This document shows positions 45,848-54,874 of a DNA stretch of 64,000 nt, one piece after another (position 1 is the stretch's first letter; the number at the start of each line of letters is the position of its first letter). The DNA comes from CALXQW01 sp031553045 (GTDB lineage Bacteria; Verrucomicrobiota; Verrucomicrobiia; Opitutales; Intestinicryptomonadaceae), in contig JAVBLZ010000006.1 of the NCBI GenBank assembly GCA_031553045.1, positions 248,001 to 312,000 on the forward strand, written 5' to 3'. The position numbers and the translations under genes were made by a program. Under the pieces are notes generated by a model. It worked only from the letters and a program-made list of their open reading frames with translations, was not told the DNA's origin and did no database searches.

Positions 45848-46777
45848 ATGAAATTTAAAAAAATAATTATATTCTACTTATTAATACTTAAAGCGATATT
45901 TCTTGGTGCGACAGAAGAAAATCAGTTCCAACAGAAAGCTTCTTTTACAGATATAGAAAATGCACCTGCGCCTTCTTTATGTTTATTGACCGGCAGCATT
46001 TATCTTTTTAGTTTCCTTACTGAAGAAACCGTATCCGCAGTAATTCAATATGAATTTGAAGGAGAATATTTGGAGCTTTGCCAGATTAATCTGCCAATCA
46101 ATAAAGATGTAAATATTAATGAAACCGTTGTTTGCGATATGCCCTTGGGTGGAACTTGTAAAATAATTGTCAATGATGCGGAAGTTATTTTCTTGGATTT
46201 GTCTATTATAAAAATTGAAGATGAAAGTACTGCCGAATTATCGACTGGTAATTTCGGCACTGCATATACAAACATTAGCATTTCTGACAGTAATTTTTTT
46301 GGCAGCATTAAAGAGTCTCTAGGTGATTTAGGCGCATTGAAGTTTTTTTCCTCAATGTTTTTAAATACGGATTTAGAATGTGCGTTTTCTGAAATCCTCT
46401 CAAACATAACACGTCTGCAAAAAACAATTTATGTAAATCAAGATGTCGGCGACGACAAATTTAGCGGTTTGCAAAAACTTAGGTCGGTTTTAACCGGACC
46501 AAAGAAAACTCTCAGAGCGGCGGCGCTTGAAAGCGACAATGCAACCCTGATAGTCATAAACTCATCTATACGTGAATACAAAATTGAACAAAAACTTTTT
46601 AGGGGCAAAAGCATAACCGTAACCCCAAGCGGAGATATCACCATTCGTCCAGAAACCAATGATGATTGGTATAACGTAGGTTTCACGGATGTCGTAAATG
46701 AGAATCCTGACCCGGAAAATGACCCATTAAATCTTAAAGAAGAAATTTATTTACATAATTTTACAATAAAGGAATAG
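45848..46777 (+). CDS. Secreted protein with the start of a parallel beta-helix, function unknown
   Basis: 309 residues from ATG 45848, which opens a signal peptide (IIIFYLLILKAIFLG); an in-frame start at 45755 would bury it. Middle part unrecognised. Residues about 200-300 (TIYVNQDVGDDKFSG, GPKKTLRAAALES, ATLIVINS, SITVTPSGDITIRP) look like the N-terminal cap and first coils of a right-handed beta-helix, but the protein ends after a few coils. Possibly a shortened relative of longer beta-helix adhesins. First gene of a four-gene secreted operon, one base before the next start. Confidence 0.6.
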   Translation: MKFKKIIIFYLLILKAIFLGATEENQFQQKASFTDIENAPAPSLCLLTGSIYLFSFLTEETVSAVIQYEFEGEYLELCQINLPINKDVNINETVVCDMPLGGTCKIIVNDAEVIFLDLSIIKIEDESTAELSTGNFGTAYTNISISDSNFFGSIKESLGDLGALKFFSSMFLNTDLECAFSEILSNITRLQKTIYVNQDVGDDKFSGLQKLRSVLTGPKKTLRAAALESDNATLIVINSSIREYKIEQKLFRGKSITVTPSGDITIRPETNDDWYNVGFTDVVNENPDPENDPLNLKEEIYLHNFTIKE

Positions 46778-46778
46778 T

Positions 46779-47771
46779 ATGAAAAAAGCATTATTTAGCG
46801 TCTTAATTTCAATATCATCAATAGGTATCTTTGCGCAGACAACCACAAATTGGGCTGGCAACTTTAAAATAATTGATGACGCAACAACCCCTGAGGTGGA
46901 GGGTAACCTACACGCAACGGGTTACTTCAGAATGGGAAACGTGCTTTCAACCCAACCCTTTGGCTTAAACAGCTTTGCTTCTGGATCAGCCGCTATTGCT
47001 TCTGGAGAATACAGTTTTGCATATGGCAGCAATGCCATAGCCTCTGCCCCTAATAGTTTTGCATTCGGTCATTATGCAGTCGCCAAGGGTGTTGGGCCCT
47101 CATTCGCATTCAATAGATACGGTTATTCAGAGGGTGGTTTTAATATTTCTTTCGGTAATCAGATTCATAGTGTTGGCAATTATGTCTTCGCCGTAGGTAA
47201 TGGGCTTAAAGTTTGTGGACTCATGACTACTGTCTTTGGTGATGGCAACCGTGTTGGTAGAATAGCACAAACCCATGCTGATGGCACGGTGTTGGAAGGG
47301 GTCTCCACAGCTCACAGTTTTGTTGCTGGAACCGGTGCACACATGGCGGGGCATAATTCTGTTGTTATAGGTATGGGAGCCAGAGGCGGATATATTTCTC
47401 CGGATTATAAAATTTATAACAGTGTTGTTTCCATATTAGCTTTAGGAGAAAAAGCCGTAGTGGAAAAGTCATTTTCTGCGGCAATAGGATATGATGTAAA
47501 TGTGGACACATCATGGCAAATGACTCTAGGTTTTTTCAATGCTCCTTTAAACTTAAATAGGTATAATTATTCATGGGTAGATACCGATCCAGTGCTTGTT
47601 GTAGGCAATGGCAAAAGCGCAACGGAGCGTTCAAATGCACTTATTATCAAGAAAAATGGGGACACCACAATTTACGGCAATTTGAATGTAGATAAAAAAA
47701 TTACAGCCAAACGTGGCGGAGATATTTGGATGGGTGAATTTGGAAGACCTGAAGATAGCGGCGCAAATTGA
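46779..47771 (+). CDS. Secreted YadA-head-like repeat protein
   Basis: 330 residues, signal peptide ISISSIGIFAQ. Residues about 60-270 hold left-handed-roll repeats typical of trimeric autotransporter heads: NSFASGSAAIASGEYSFAYG, SNAIASAPNSFAFG, ILALGEKAVVEKSFSAAIGYD. The usual C-terminal membrane anchor is absent; instead the tail is DTTIYGNLNVDKKITAKRGG followed by DIWMGEFGRPEDSG. AAAGGA sits before the start. It may assemble as a trimer held by another partner. TTG of the next gene overlaps its TGA stop. Confidence 0.68.
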   Translation: MKKALFSVLISISSIGIFAQTTTNWAGNFKIIDDATTPEVEGNLHATGYFRMGNVLSTQPFGLNSFASGSAAIASGEYSFAYGSNAIASAPNSFAFGHYAVAKGVGPSFAFNRYGYSEGGFNISFGNQIHSVGNYVFAVGNGLKVCGLMTTVFGDGNRVGRIAQTHADGTVLEGVSTAHSFVAGTGAHMAGHNSVVIGMGARGGYISPDYKIYNSVVSILALGEKAVVEKSFSAAIGYDVNVDTSWQMTLGFFNAPLNLNRYNYSWVDTDPVLVVGNGKSATERSNALIIKKNGDTTIYGNLNVDKKITAKRGGDIWMGEFGRPEDSGAN

Positions 47772-50593
47772 TAAATAAATTTCATATACCTGCAAATTTA
47801 AGATATAAGTTTATTTTTATATCTTTTTTTTGTTTATCTATTTTTTCTATTTTGTATTCTTCGCCGCCGGTGTGGTGGGGGGAAAGAGGGGTTGGTGGGG
47901 GTTATGAGGGTGAAATTACTCCGCAAATTGTAGCCCAAAATTATGAAGTGGCGAATGTTGGGCAGTTAAAGCATATCGCAAAGAGGGCGGCGGAAGAGCT
48001 TGATGAAAAGCTTGCAAATGTCGGTGGGGCGGGCGAAAGCGTAAATTTCCTCATTGACTCTTTCAAAACTTACAATAGCAATGAAGTTGGCTACAACCCG
48101 CAAAGCAATTATGATATTCTAAATTTGGGTCAGCTCAAGGCTGTCGCAAAATTATTTTATGACAGGCTTCATGAAGTAAATGAGGCTTTTCCGGAATCTG
48201 TGGTGTGGCCTGCGGGAATGGCTCTTGATGCGAATGGGGTTGATTTGCCTCGTTATCCGTGGAACCCCATGCCTGCCGCAGGATCTCCTGATTATGCGGA
48301 AAGTCTGGCGCAAAATTATCTATCCGCAAATATTGGCCAGCTAAAATATTTATTTGCTTGGAGCATAAATACTGCGAATCTGCCGGCAGTTAAAGACTCA
48401 AACAACAACGCAATAGACGACGATTGGGAAATTAAATTTTTCGGCAGGCTCTTAAATCTCAATGAGGAAAATGAAGATTCAGACCTAGACGGCTTGAGCA
48501 ATTTGGAAGAATTTTTGTCGGGCACAAACCCGAATAATCCGGATAGCGACGGCGACAATATTTACGACGGTGTTGACGGGAATCCGCTTAGGTTCGACAT
48601 CACAGACTTTACCGACACCGACGGAGACGGCATACCAGATCAGTGGGAGTTGGGCTTTGGTCTAAATATGTATCTGCCCGACGGCGATTTGGACGACGAT
48701 GCCGACGGCCTCACAAATTTTGAGGAGTTCACTTGCGGCAGCGATCCATTCAATTCCGACACCGACGGCGACGGCCGCACAGACGCCCGAGAGGCTGAAT
48801 ACGGCAACGACCCTCTCGATATGCGAGACGGCAAGGCTGAAGAAAATTCTGAAAATTTGGTAAAATTCAACATTGCGGTAGGCATGGATATGGAGGGCGT
48901 GCATGACGACAAATACGTTCTGTACGTGGGCAATAACGTTTATGTGAATGAGCCGTACCAAGTAAAATCTACCCAAATTAATTTGCCTCGTGGCAAGAGT
49001 GTAAATGTATCGATAACGCAAATCGAGGGCGAGACTGCGTATGCGGATCTCTGGACTGATGCTGGCGGCGCATTTTTCGCAAACCAAAACACCCTGAATC
49101 CAAATGTTTACAGCGCTTTCGGCTACAGCATCCCAGAACCCATGACGCTGTTTATCATGAAGCCAAAAGTCATAAGCTTCCGCTTCAAAGGCACAAACCC
49201 TATACTAGACGACGACACTTCTTTGCCTATGTTGGGGAATCATTTTGCTGTTGATCCGCTAAGCGGAAAAACTAAAACAATGCCCATTGCGCTAACGCCG
49301 TCTTCTGCGCTAAAAGTAGATGAACTGGTTTTAGATTTGGGTATAGAGATCCCAGATTATTTGACTGTGAAAGGCCGTTTTGATATTGCGGTAAATATCG
49401 ATTCAGATGATTATTTTGTTGCGTATTCTATAGACGGTTATTCCACCACCAACGGAGGCAGCGAACACAAAATAAACACCTTCAATCAATATTCATCGAG
49501 CCAATTAAAAGCGCTTGGTTACCACGATAAGATCGAGTATTACATAGATTTTTCAATAGTACACAATTCCGCCAATGCCTCTGGTATTGAACATTCAAAT
49601 AACATATCATCATATACAGATATTGGCGTATATATGTGCAAGGCCGAACCAAAAAGTAGCCGATATAATACCCCTGGTATAACAAAATTAAAACATGAAA
49701 CCACATACCATATCGCCTGTACTGCCGTGCAAGGAATGCCGATAGAAACAGACTACCTTAAAATCAACACCGCAATTTGGCAAAAATTCGTTGAACTGAA
49801 ACTGAAAAGAAAAGATGGAAAGCCCTTACACTATTATCTAAATCACAGCATACGAAACACCACCACCGACACATTACTAAAAGACAAAGACGGCCAATGC
49901 GGCGCTTGGACAAAATTCTTCCTAGACTGCCTGAAAGTCCACGGCTTCAGCAATGGAGAAAATTATGCTCTGGTCAAAAATGATAGATATTGGGCTGAAG
50001 GAGGCGTGCTCGTTTCTACATGGGCTTTTCCTCCAGACCCAACATCATTGAGTTTATTAAATACAGATTTAAAGCCGATGAACACAACTCATAATGCGAG
50101 TATTCCACCGAATGATTCAAATACAGAAGAAACCCCAATAAATCTTATTTTCAATGTTAACGTTCCGTATAGCGATATTAGCAATAGTACTGAATTGCGC
50201 CCCGAGAAACATTATTGGTGTTGGAAAGAAGTTGAGCCAGAAAATATTATGCCTGGTCAAAATAATCCAATCACGCCCAAATCATTTAATAATCATCAGT
50301 TTGCATCGATTGAAAACTACAAAGATCCTTCATACGGGAAATCGTCTGAAGTACTCAGCAACTCTTCTGATGACGAGCCCGACTCTCCAGAGACGGATCC
50401 TTACTCTTCAGAGAATGATTCCAATTTTGGCTTAAGCGGTTATTACTTTTGGTATGATATAAAAGTAAATGAATATGAACTCCAACGGGATCTTAATGGT
50501 AATGGCGTCATTGACGGTTACATCATATATTGGGTTTGTCTTTTTAAGAAACATGAAGTAAATTGGTTTAGACCTAAAAAATCTAATTATTAA
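47768..50593 (+). CDS. Secreted NxGQLK-repeat, TSP3 and transglutaminase-like protein
   Basis: 941 residues, TTG start overlapping the previous stop; no internal Met would keep the signal peptide (KFIFISFFCLSIFSILYS). Residues 58-198 contain three NY..xN(V/L/I)GQLK repeats (about 58-70, 114-126, 183-195). About 237-345 are calcium-binding thrombospondin type 3 repeats (DSDGDNIYDG, DTDGDGIPDQWE, DTDGDGRTDARE). The C-terminal third has a transglutaminase/papain-like core: GQCGAWTKFFLDCLKVHG with Cys711 and a candidate His815 in KHYWCWKEVE. This suggests a surface-tethered protein-crosslinking or protease-like enzyme. A broken copy of the core lies downstream at 52559. Confidence 0.68.
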   Translation: MINKFHIPANLRYKFIFISFFCLSIFSILYSSPPVWWGERGVGGGYEGEITPQIVAQNYEVANVGQLKHIAKRAAEELDEKLANVGGAGESVNFLIDSFKTYNSNEVGYNPQSNYDILNLGQLKAVAKLFYDRLHEVNEAFPESVVWPAGMALDANGVDLPRYPWNPMPAAGSPDYAESLAQNYLSANIGQLKYLFAWSINTANLPAVKDSNNNAIDDDWEIKFFGRLLNLNEENEDSDLDGLSNLEEFLSGTNPNNPDSDGDNIYDGVDGNPLRFDITDFTDTDGDGIPDQWELGFGLNMYLPDGDLDDDADGLTNFEEFTCGSDPFNSDTDGDGRTDAREAEYGNDPLDMRDGKAEENSENLVKFNIAVGMDMEGVHDDKYVLYVGNNVYVNEPYQVKSTQINLPRGKSVNVSITQIEGETAYADLWTDAGGAFFANQNTLNPNVYSAFGYSIPEPMTLFIMKPKVISFRFKGTNPILDDDTSLPMLGNHFAVDPLSGKTKTMPIALTPSSALKVDELVLDLGIEIPDYLTVKGRFDIAVNIDSDDYFVAYSIDGYSTTNGGSEHKINTFNQYSSSQLKALGYHDKIEYYIDFSIVHNSANASGIEHSNNISSYTDIGVYMCKAEPKSSRYNTPGITKLKHETTYHIACTAVQGMPIETDYLKINTAIWQKFVELKLKRKDGKPLHYYLNHSIRNTTTDTLLKDKDGQCGAWTKFFLDCLKVHGFSNGENYALVKNDRYWAEGGVLVSTWAFPPDPTSLSLLNTDLKPMNTTHNASIPPNDSNTEETPINLIFNVNVPYSDISNSTELRPEKHYWCWKEVEPENIMPGQNNPITPKSFNNHQFASIENYKDPSYGKSSEVLSNSSDDEPDSPETDPYSSENDSNFGLSGYYFWYDIKVNEYELQRDLNGNGVIDGYIIYWVCLFKKHEVNWFRPKKSNY

Positions 50594-50606
50594 GAAATAT
50601 TAAACT

Positions 50607-52565
50607 ATGAAAATTTTTATTATTATTTATCTAATCATAATTTCAGTTATTTCCCTTACCGCTTGGGGGGCAGATAATGCTTGGCATTCTGTAACAATGA
50701 ATTTGATTGATAGATATGGAATCAAAATCGATGGACAAACATTGAGTTTGACGGCGGATAAACGCTTAGCTTGGGATGGGAAAATTGAGCCCACTTTCAG
50801 AGTTATACGACCCGACGATGAAAATCGGCATAGAATTCATTTTTTAAGAGGCGAATGTTCAGTTGAATTTTACAACTACATTCTTAATATTGCGGAAAAT
50901 TCTCCAGAGAGAGACGTTAATACGATTTACGAACTGGAAGGCATCGTGCCGGTGGCATTTTTTAGTATTAGAACAAACGAAAACGCCAAAACATTATTTC
51001 AGGGGATACGCAAAGGATATTTTGAGCTAGATGTTTGTGCACAAATTACCGAAATGTTTTTTGAAGATGTTGAAAGAACTGGAGGACTTGAGGAAAGATT
51101 CAAAGATGACTATTTGCCCATGAAAACCCATATTTTTAAGATAATCCGCAGCTTTCAAAAGACACGTGCGGAGGTTTCAAAAGGTAGCGATAAAATAGTA
51201 ATAATAGGTAATATAATTAATTATCGCAAGCTAACTGATAATAAAAAGCTTGGTATGATTGTGGATATCGAAACAAATACTAAAAACATCACAAACTATA
51301 TAAAATATTCATTTGATAATTTAGGTGCAGATGAGGAATATATAGGCGTTAAATTCCGTCAGAACGCCGATGAAGACAATAAATTGAGCGATTTAGATTT
51401 GGACGGCAAAAGCGAAAACACAGCATTTTGGAATTATCTTTTAGATTTGTTTGCAAAAAAAGATGAGAAAAATTCCGAACAAATTCTTAAAAATAAAATC
51501 ACCTTAAAAAATATTCCCGCACGCAAAATAGAAATCCCGTCCACATTTCCAGATTATATGAACACTCTGGAAAAGGCTAAAACGCTAGCTTTAGAAGCCT
51601 TCAAGAAAAAATATCAAAATATAAAACTGCCAAATACGGAGACTGAATTGAACATCCCAACCCCGACACAATTCGCCTATAAAATCATAAAGTTGGAAGG
51701 CAATGTAGAACATTTTGCCTTTGCAGGCACTGAAATTCTACAAATAGAAATGTTTAACGACCAAAACGAATTAGTCTGCGCCGCCTGGCTAAACTCTGAT
51801 AATAAGGGCTTAGGCCCATCCACAACCCCCAACTCCGCCAAAGAATCGAGCCAAAATAAAGAATCAAACTTTGGCAAAGCGAGCACTTTAGAAAAAGGCG
51901 TTGGCGTTGATAAAACGGTCTCAGGCAAAGATGACAACTTAGATGAGAAAGGTAACTTAAGCAAAGAATCAAGCCTACTCAAAGACAACAATTTAAACAA
52001 AGCATTTTTAAGCAAAAATGGAGGCTTAGATAAAGCCGACAATTCAAATAAAGAAGGCAATGCTAATAAAGAAGGTAACTCGAATAAAGAATCAGGCTTG
52101 GACAAAGATAGTAACTTGAATAACGAATCAGGCTTGGATAAAGAAGTTACTTTGAATAAAAAATCGAATTTAAAAAAAGAAAAAACGCCTGACGAAGAAC
52201 ATAACATCATCAAAGAAATTTACGCCCTGAGCGAATTAAATTCAGAACCAATTTTATTCATACTGCCCCCCGTAGCAGTTCCGCTTCCTCCCGCCCCACC
52301 GCCGCCCCCGCCATATGAGCCTCCAGTTTGGGATCATGAAAAATATATAAGGGAATATTACGACAAACAAAAACAAAAAGAAGAACAAAATATAAAATCA
52401 CATATCACATCGCCTGTAAATTCAGAACCGATTTTGTTCATACTGCCCCCCGTAGCAGTTCCACTTCCTCCAGCTCCTCCGCCACCCCCACCAATGCAGC
52501 CCCTTACAGAACAAGAATACGAAGAATACCTGAAAAAGCAATCAACCAAGAAAAATAAAAATTAA
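50607..52565 (+). CDS. Secreted protein with hexapeptide and proline-rich repeats, function unknown
   Basis: 652 residues, signal peptide IIIYLIIISVISLTAWG. The N-terminal 400 residues are unrecognised. Residues about 412-530 form tandem six-residue repeats (for example NLSKES, GLDKAD, NANKEG, NSNKES, GLDKDS, TLNKKS). Two copies of a proline segment NSEPILFILPPVAVPLPPAP follow, exactly 60 residues apart. The C-terminus is charged. The repeats suggest an extended, possibly cell-wall- or matrix-spanning protein. Last intact gene of the operon. A strong reading frame on the other strand over the repeat is an artefact of composition. Confidence 0.6.
   Translation: MKIFIIIYLIIISVISLTAWGADNAWHSVTMNLIDRYGIKIDGQTLSLTADKRLAWDGKIEPTFRVIRPDDENRHRIHFLRGECSVEFYNYILNIAENSPERDVNTIYELEGIVPVAFFSIRTNENAKTLFQGIRKGYFELDVCAQITEMFFEDVERTGGLEERFKDDYLPMKTHIFKIIRSFQKTRAEVSKGSDKIVIIGNIINYRKLTDNKKLGMIVDIETNTKNITNYIKYSFDNLGADEEYIGVKFRQNADEDNKLSDLDLDGKSENTAFWNYLLDLFAKKDEKNSEQILKNKITLKNIPARKIEIPSTFPDYMNTLEKAKTLALEAFKKKYQNIKLPNTETELNIPTPTQFAYKIIKLEGNVEHFAFAGTEILQIEMFNDQNELVCAAWLNSDNKGLGPSTTPNSAKESSQNKESNFGKASTLEKGVGVDKTVSGKDDNLDEKGNLSKESSLLKDNNLNKAFLSKNGGLDKADNSNKEGNANKEGNSNKESGLDKDSNLNNESGLDKEVTLNKKSNLKKEKTPDEEHNIIKEIYALSELNSEPILFILPPVAVPLPPAPPPPPPYEPPVWDHEKYIREYYDKQKQKEEQNIKSHITSPVNSEPILFILPPVAVPLPPAPPPPPPMQPLTEQEYEEYLKKQSTKKNKN
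51850..52180 (+). repeat. 18-bp-period coding repeat (hexapeptide units)
   Basis: Degenerate tandem units encoding x-L-x-K-(E/D)-(S/G/N). Units are visible from about SNFGKA to NLKKEK. Such tracts can change length by slippage. Confidence 0.6.
52238..52493 (+). repeat. Two direct copies (180-bp offset) of a proline-rich coding segment
   Basis: Copy one at 52238-52313 and copy two at 52418-52493 each encode NSEPILFILPPVAVPLPPAP plus a run of prolines, with a handful of base differences. Confidence 0.85.
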
Positions 52566-52903
52566 AATATGAAACCACATACAACATCGCTTGTACTGCT
52601 TTACAAGGAAAGCCGATAAGCACAAGCTATGCCGAAATCAACGCCGCAATTTGGCAGAAATTTATAGCAATAAATGTAAAAAGAAAAAATGGGGATGAAC
52701 TTCACTATTATCTAAATCACGAAATACAAAACACCACCACCGACACATTACTAAAAGACAAAGACGGTCAATGCGGCGCTTGGACAAGGGTTTCCCTAGA
52801 CTGCCTGAAAGTCCACGGATTCAGCGTTGAATATAATTATACGACCATAGCGAAAATAGTGCTCGGATCCTTTGACGTCAGGGCAGTTTATTTGAGAAAA
52901 TAA
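52559..52903 (+). pseudogene. Broken duplicate of the transglutaminase-like core
   Basis: A frame open from 52559 to a TAA at 52901-52903 has no start codon and matches the 941-residue protein: KLKYETTYNIACTALQG against KLKHETTYHIACTAVQG, NAAIWQKF, HYYLNHEIQNTTTDTLLKDK, DGQCGAWTRVSLDCLKVHGFS. Homology begins at 52559, overlapping the last codons of the preceding gene in another frame, and stops after the Cys motif, where the sequence turns to unrelated residues. It is a partial duplication remnant with the Cys but not the His part. Confidence 0.8.
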
Positions 52904-53390
52904 TCAAAAACAAAATCACATAAAAAGGGGATAATATGAAATCCAAATTTAAGGTTGAATAGATAGTCTCGAAAGACGAACATTTGCAAGTTGCCACAAG
53001 GAAACCTAAGACTCGCAATCACGGCTTATCGATGGAAATTCCCATGAAAACAACGCACAAAAATCTTGGTTGGGCTAGGGTTTTTATGTGTTCGACTGTT
53101 TAACTCCAGAAAGTATGATGCAAGGAGCTTTTCAGAATCATTTTTAATCAACTCAAAAAATAATTTTAGCAAAGACTGTTTATAACTGAATTTCCGATTA
53201 CATTAAAAATTTAGTAAAGTGCATAATTTTTCATGTAATGAGAGGATTATGGGGGATGATTCTTTTTTAAGAAAAGCCAAAAAAATAACAGGCAAGTATA
53301 TTTAATATTATATGCCTATCATTTTTTAGTATCCGACAGAAAATAGTACACTTCAGCCGCTTTATACCCGATTTTTACTGAGTTCCAAAC
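52904..53390. other. Gene-poor interval
   Basis: No convincing gene. A segment at about 52972-53102 has an open stretch (SKDEHLQVATRKPKTRNHG) that could be a decayed coding remnant. A tiny ORF of 18 codons (53249-53305, MGDDSFLRKAKKITGKYI) has GAGAGGA close before its ATG but no other support. A GGCAAGTATA at 53291-53300 resembles the promoter-like motif seen at 16430 and 25482. No clear terminator for the flanking genes. Confidence 0.5.
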
Positions 53391-54872
53391 CTAGGACTTT
53401 TTCCCGACAAAGAGTTTGGTCAACATAAAGCCTGTTAAAAATATGGCACTTGTTCCAAAAACTATCGCCAGATTTGTATGCATTGTACTGCGATAATCAA
53501 AAAGTATTGAGCCTTCTTTTATAGCAGGGCTTAAGCTTATCCATGCTATTGTCAATACACCTACTATCGTGGCAATAATGATATGCGTGTTTTTAGTTTT
53601 TTTACATACTAAAGCCAGCAAAAATAAACCCAACATTCCTCCGCTAAATATCGATGCAAGTTTCCACCAAGCATCTAAAACCCCTTCAATATTCATCATT
53701 AAAAGACCTATCACAACCCCAAGCGAACCAACACCGAGTGATGCACCGTACAATATACCCATCTCTTGTTTTTTTGTAAAAGGTTTTTTGGAAAACTTTT
53801 TTGCAAAGTCTGTAAAAATTATTGTCGCAGAAGAATTGATACTAGTTGCCACAGTGCTCATGCCTGCGGCAAAAATTGCCGCTATAACCAGACCTGAAAA
53901 ACCCGTAGGCAAACCATTCACGATGAAATATGGAAATACTTTATCGCCATCAACGCCGCTTGGCAAAAGCTCAGGACACGCCTTATAATAGGCAAACAGC
54001 GCCGTACCTATATAAAGAAATAAAAGCGATACCGGTATGTAAAGCAAACCGCCAAACAAAGTTGAGGCAACCGCCGCTTTGGTTGACTTTGTAGTCATAT
54101 ATCTTTGAACATAATTTTGATCTATACCATAATTTTGCAAATTGATAAATATTCCATAGACCAAAATTACCCAGAATGTTGGCTCACTTAAATTGAAACT
54201 CAAGCTGCCTAGACTAAATTTGTTGTGCTCAGACGCAATCTGGAATAGTTGAGATGCACCTTCAGGCATGGAAAATGTAAGTATTATAGCACAGCTTAAA
54301 GCGCCTACTATAAGCACAAGTCCCTGTATTGCGTCTGTCCAAATAACGGCAGCAATGCCACCTAAGAGCGTATAAATTAAAGTTATCAACCCTGTGAGAA
54401 TTATGATTGTTGCTATGTCCCAACCAAAAAGCCTGTTGATGGGCAACGCCAACAAAAACAATATCGAGCCAGTTCTGGCAAGTTGCGTCAAGATGTAGCA
54501 AGTTGCCACATAAGCCCTTGCCCAATAACCAAATTTGTCTTCCAAAAATTGATAAGCAGAAACGCTATTTACGTTTCTATAAAGAGGTATGAATATTTTT
54601 GCCGCAAAGTAAGTGGCAAGGGGTATTGATAAACTGAATACGAAGGGATTCCAATTTCTCATATAGGCGTCGCCAGGCAGTGCCAAAAAGCTGATGCTGC
54701 TGACGAACGTGGCAAATATAGAAAGACCTACGACCCAAGTCGGCATGGAGGCTTCAGCCGCAGTGAAAGACTTGCTGCTTTTGCTGCTCTTAAAAACAAA
54801 AGAGCATCCAAAAAGAGACACCCCAAGCGTGAATATGAAAAATATTATATAATCTAAAATTGTAACAGACAT
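53391..54872 (-). CDS. Sodium:solute symporter (SSS family)
   Basis: 493 residues with about 13 transmembrane helices. Motifs of the sodium/solute symporter family: WVVGLSIFATFVSSISFLALPGDAYM, GGIAAVIWTDAIQGLVLIVGA, AAIFAAGMSTVATSINSSATI (with the Na-site serine cluster). Relatives import sialic acid, sugars, sugar acids or proline with Na+. Lies 2 bp downstream of a DapA/NanA-family aldolase gene on the same strand, so it probably imports the aldolase substrate or its precursor. Confidence 0.9.
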   Translation of the reverse strand: MSVTILDYIIFFIFTLGVSLFGCSFVFKSSKSSKSFTAAEASMPTWVVGLSIFATFVSSISFLALPGDAYMRNWNPFVFSLSIPLATYFAAKIFIPLYRNVNSVSAYQFLEDKFGYWARAYVATCYILTQLARTGSILFLLALPINRLFGWDIATIIILTGLITLIYTLLGGIAAVIWTDAIQGLVLIVGALSCAIILTFSMPEGASQLFQIASEHNKFSLGSLSFNLSEPTFWVILVYGIFINLQNYGIDQNYVQRYMTTKSTKAAVASTLFGGLLYIPVSLLFLYIGTALFAYYKACPELLPSGVDGDKVFPYFIVNGLPTGFSGLVIAAIFAAGMSTVATSINSSATIIFTDFAKKFSKKPFTKKQEMGILYGASLGVGSLGVVIGLLMMNIEGVLDAWWKLASIFSGGMLGLFLLALVCKKTKNTHIIIATIVGVLTIAWISLSPAIKEGSILFDYRSTMHTNLAIVFGTSAIFLTGFMLTKLFVGKKS

Positions 54873-54874
54873 GA

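Noticed and set aside
51677..52213. 178-residue ORF on the minus strand opposite the hexapeptide repeat
   Set aside because: Its repeats (SKPDSLF and similar) are the antisense reading of the NKESGLDK-type repeat; no signal, start site or family match.
52972..53102. Possible decayed transposase-like reading frame
   Set aside because: Only a short open stretch, with no recognisable transposase motif, inverted repeats or target duplication.
53249..53305. 18-codon ORF MGDDSFLRKAKKITGKYI
   Set aside because: It has a nearby GAGAGGA but is too short and isolated to support as a gene.
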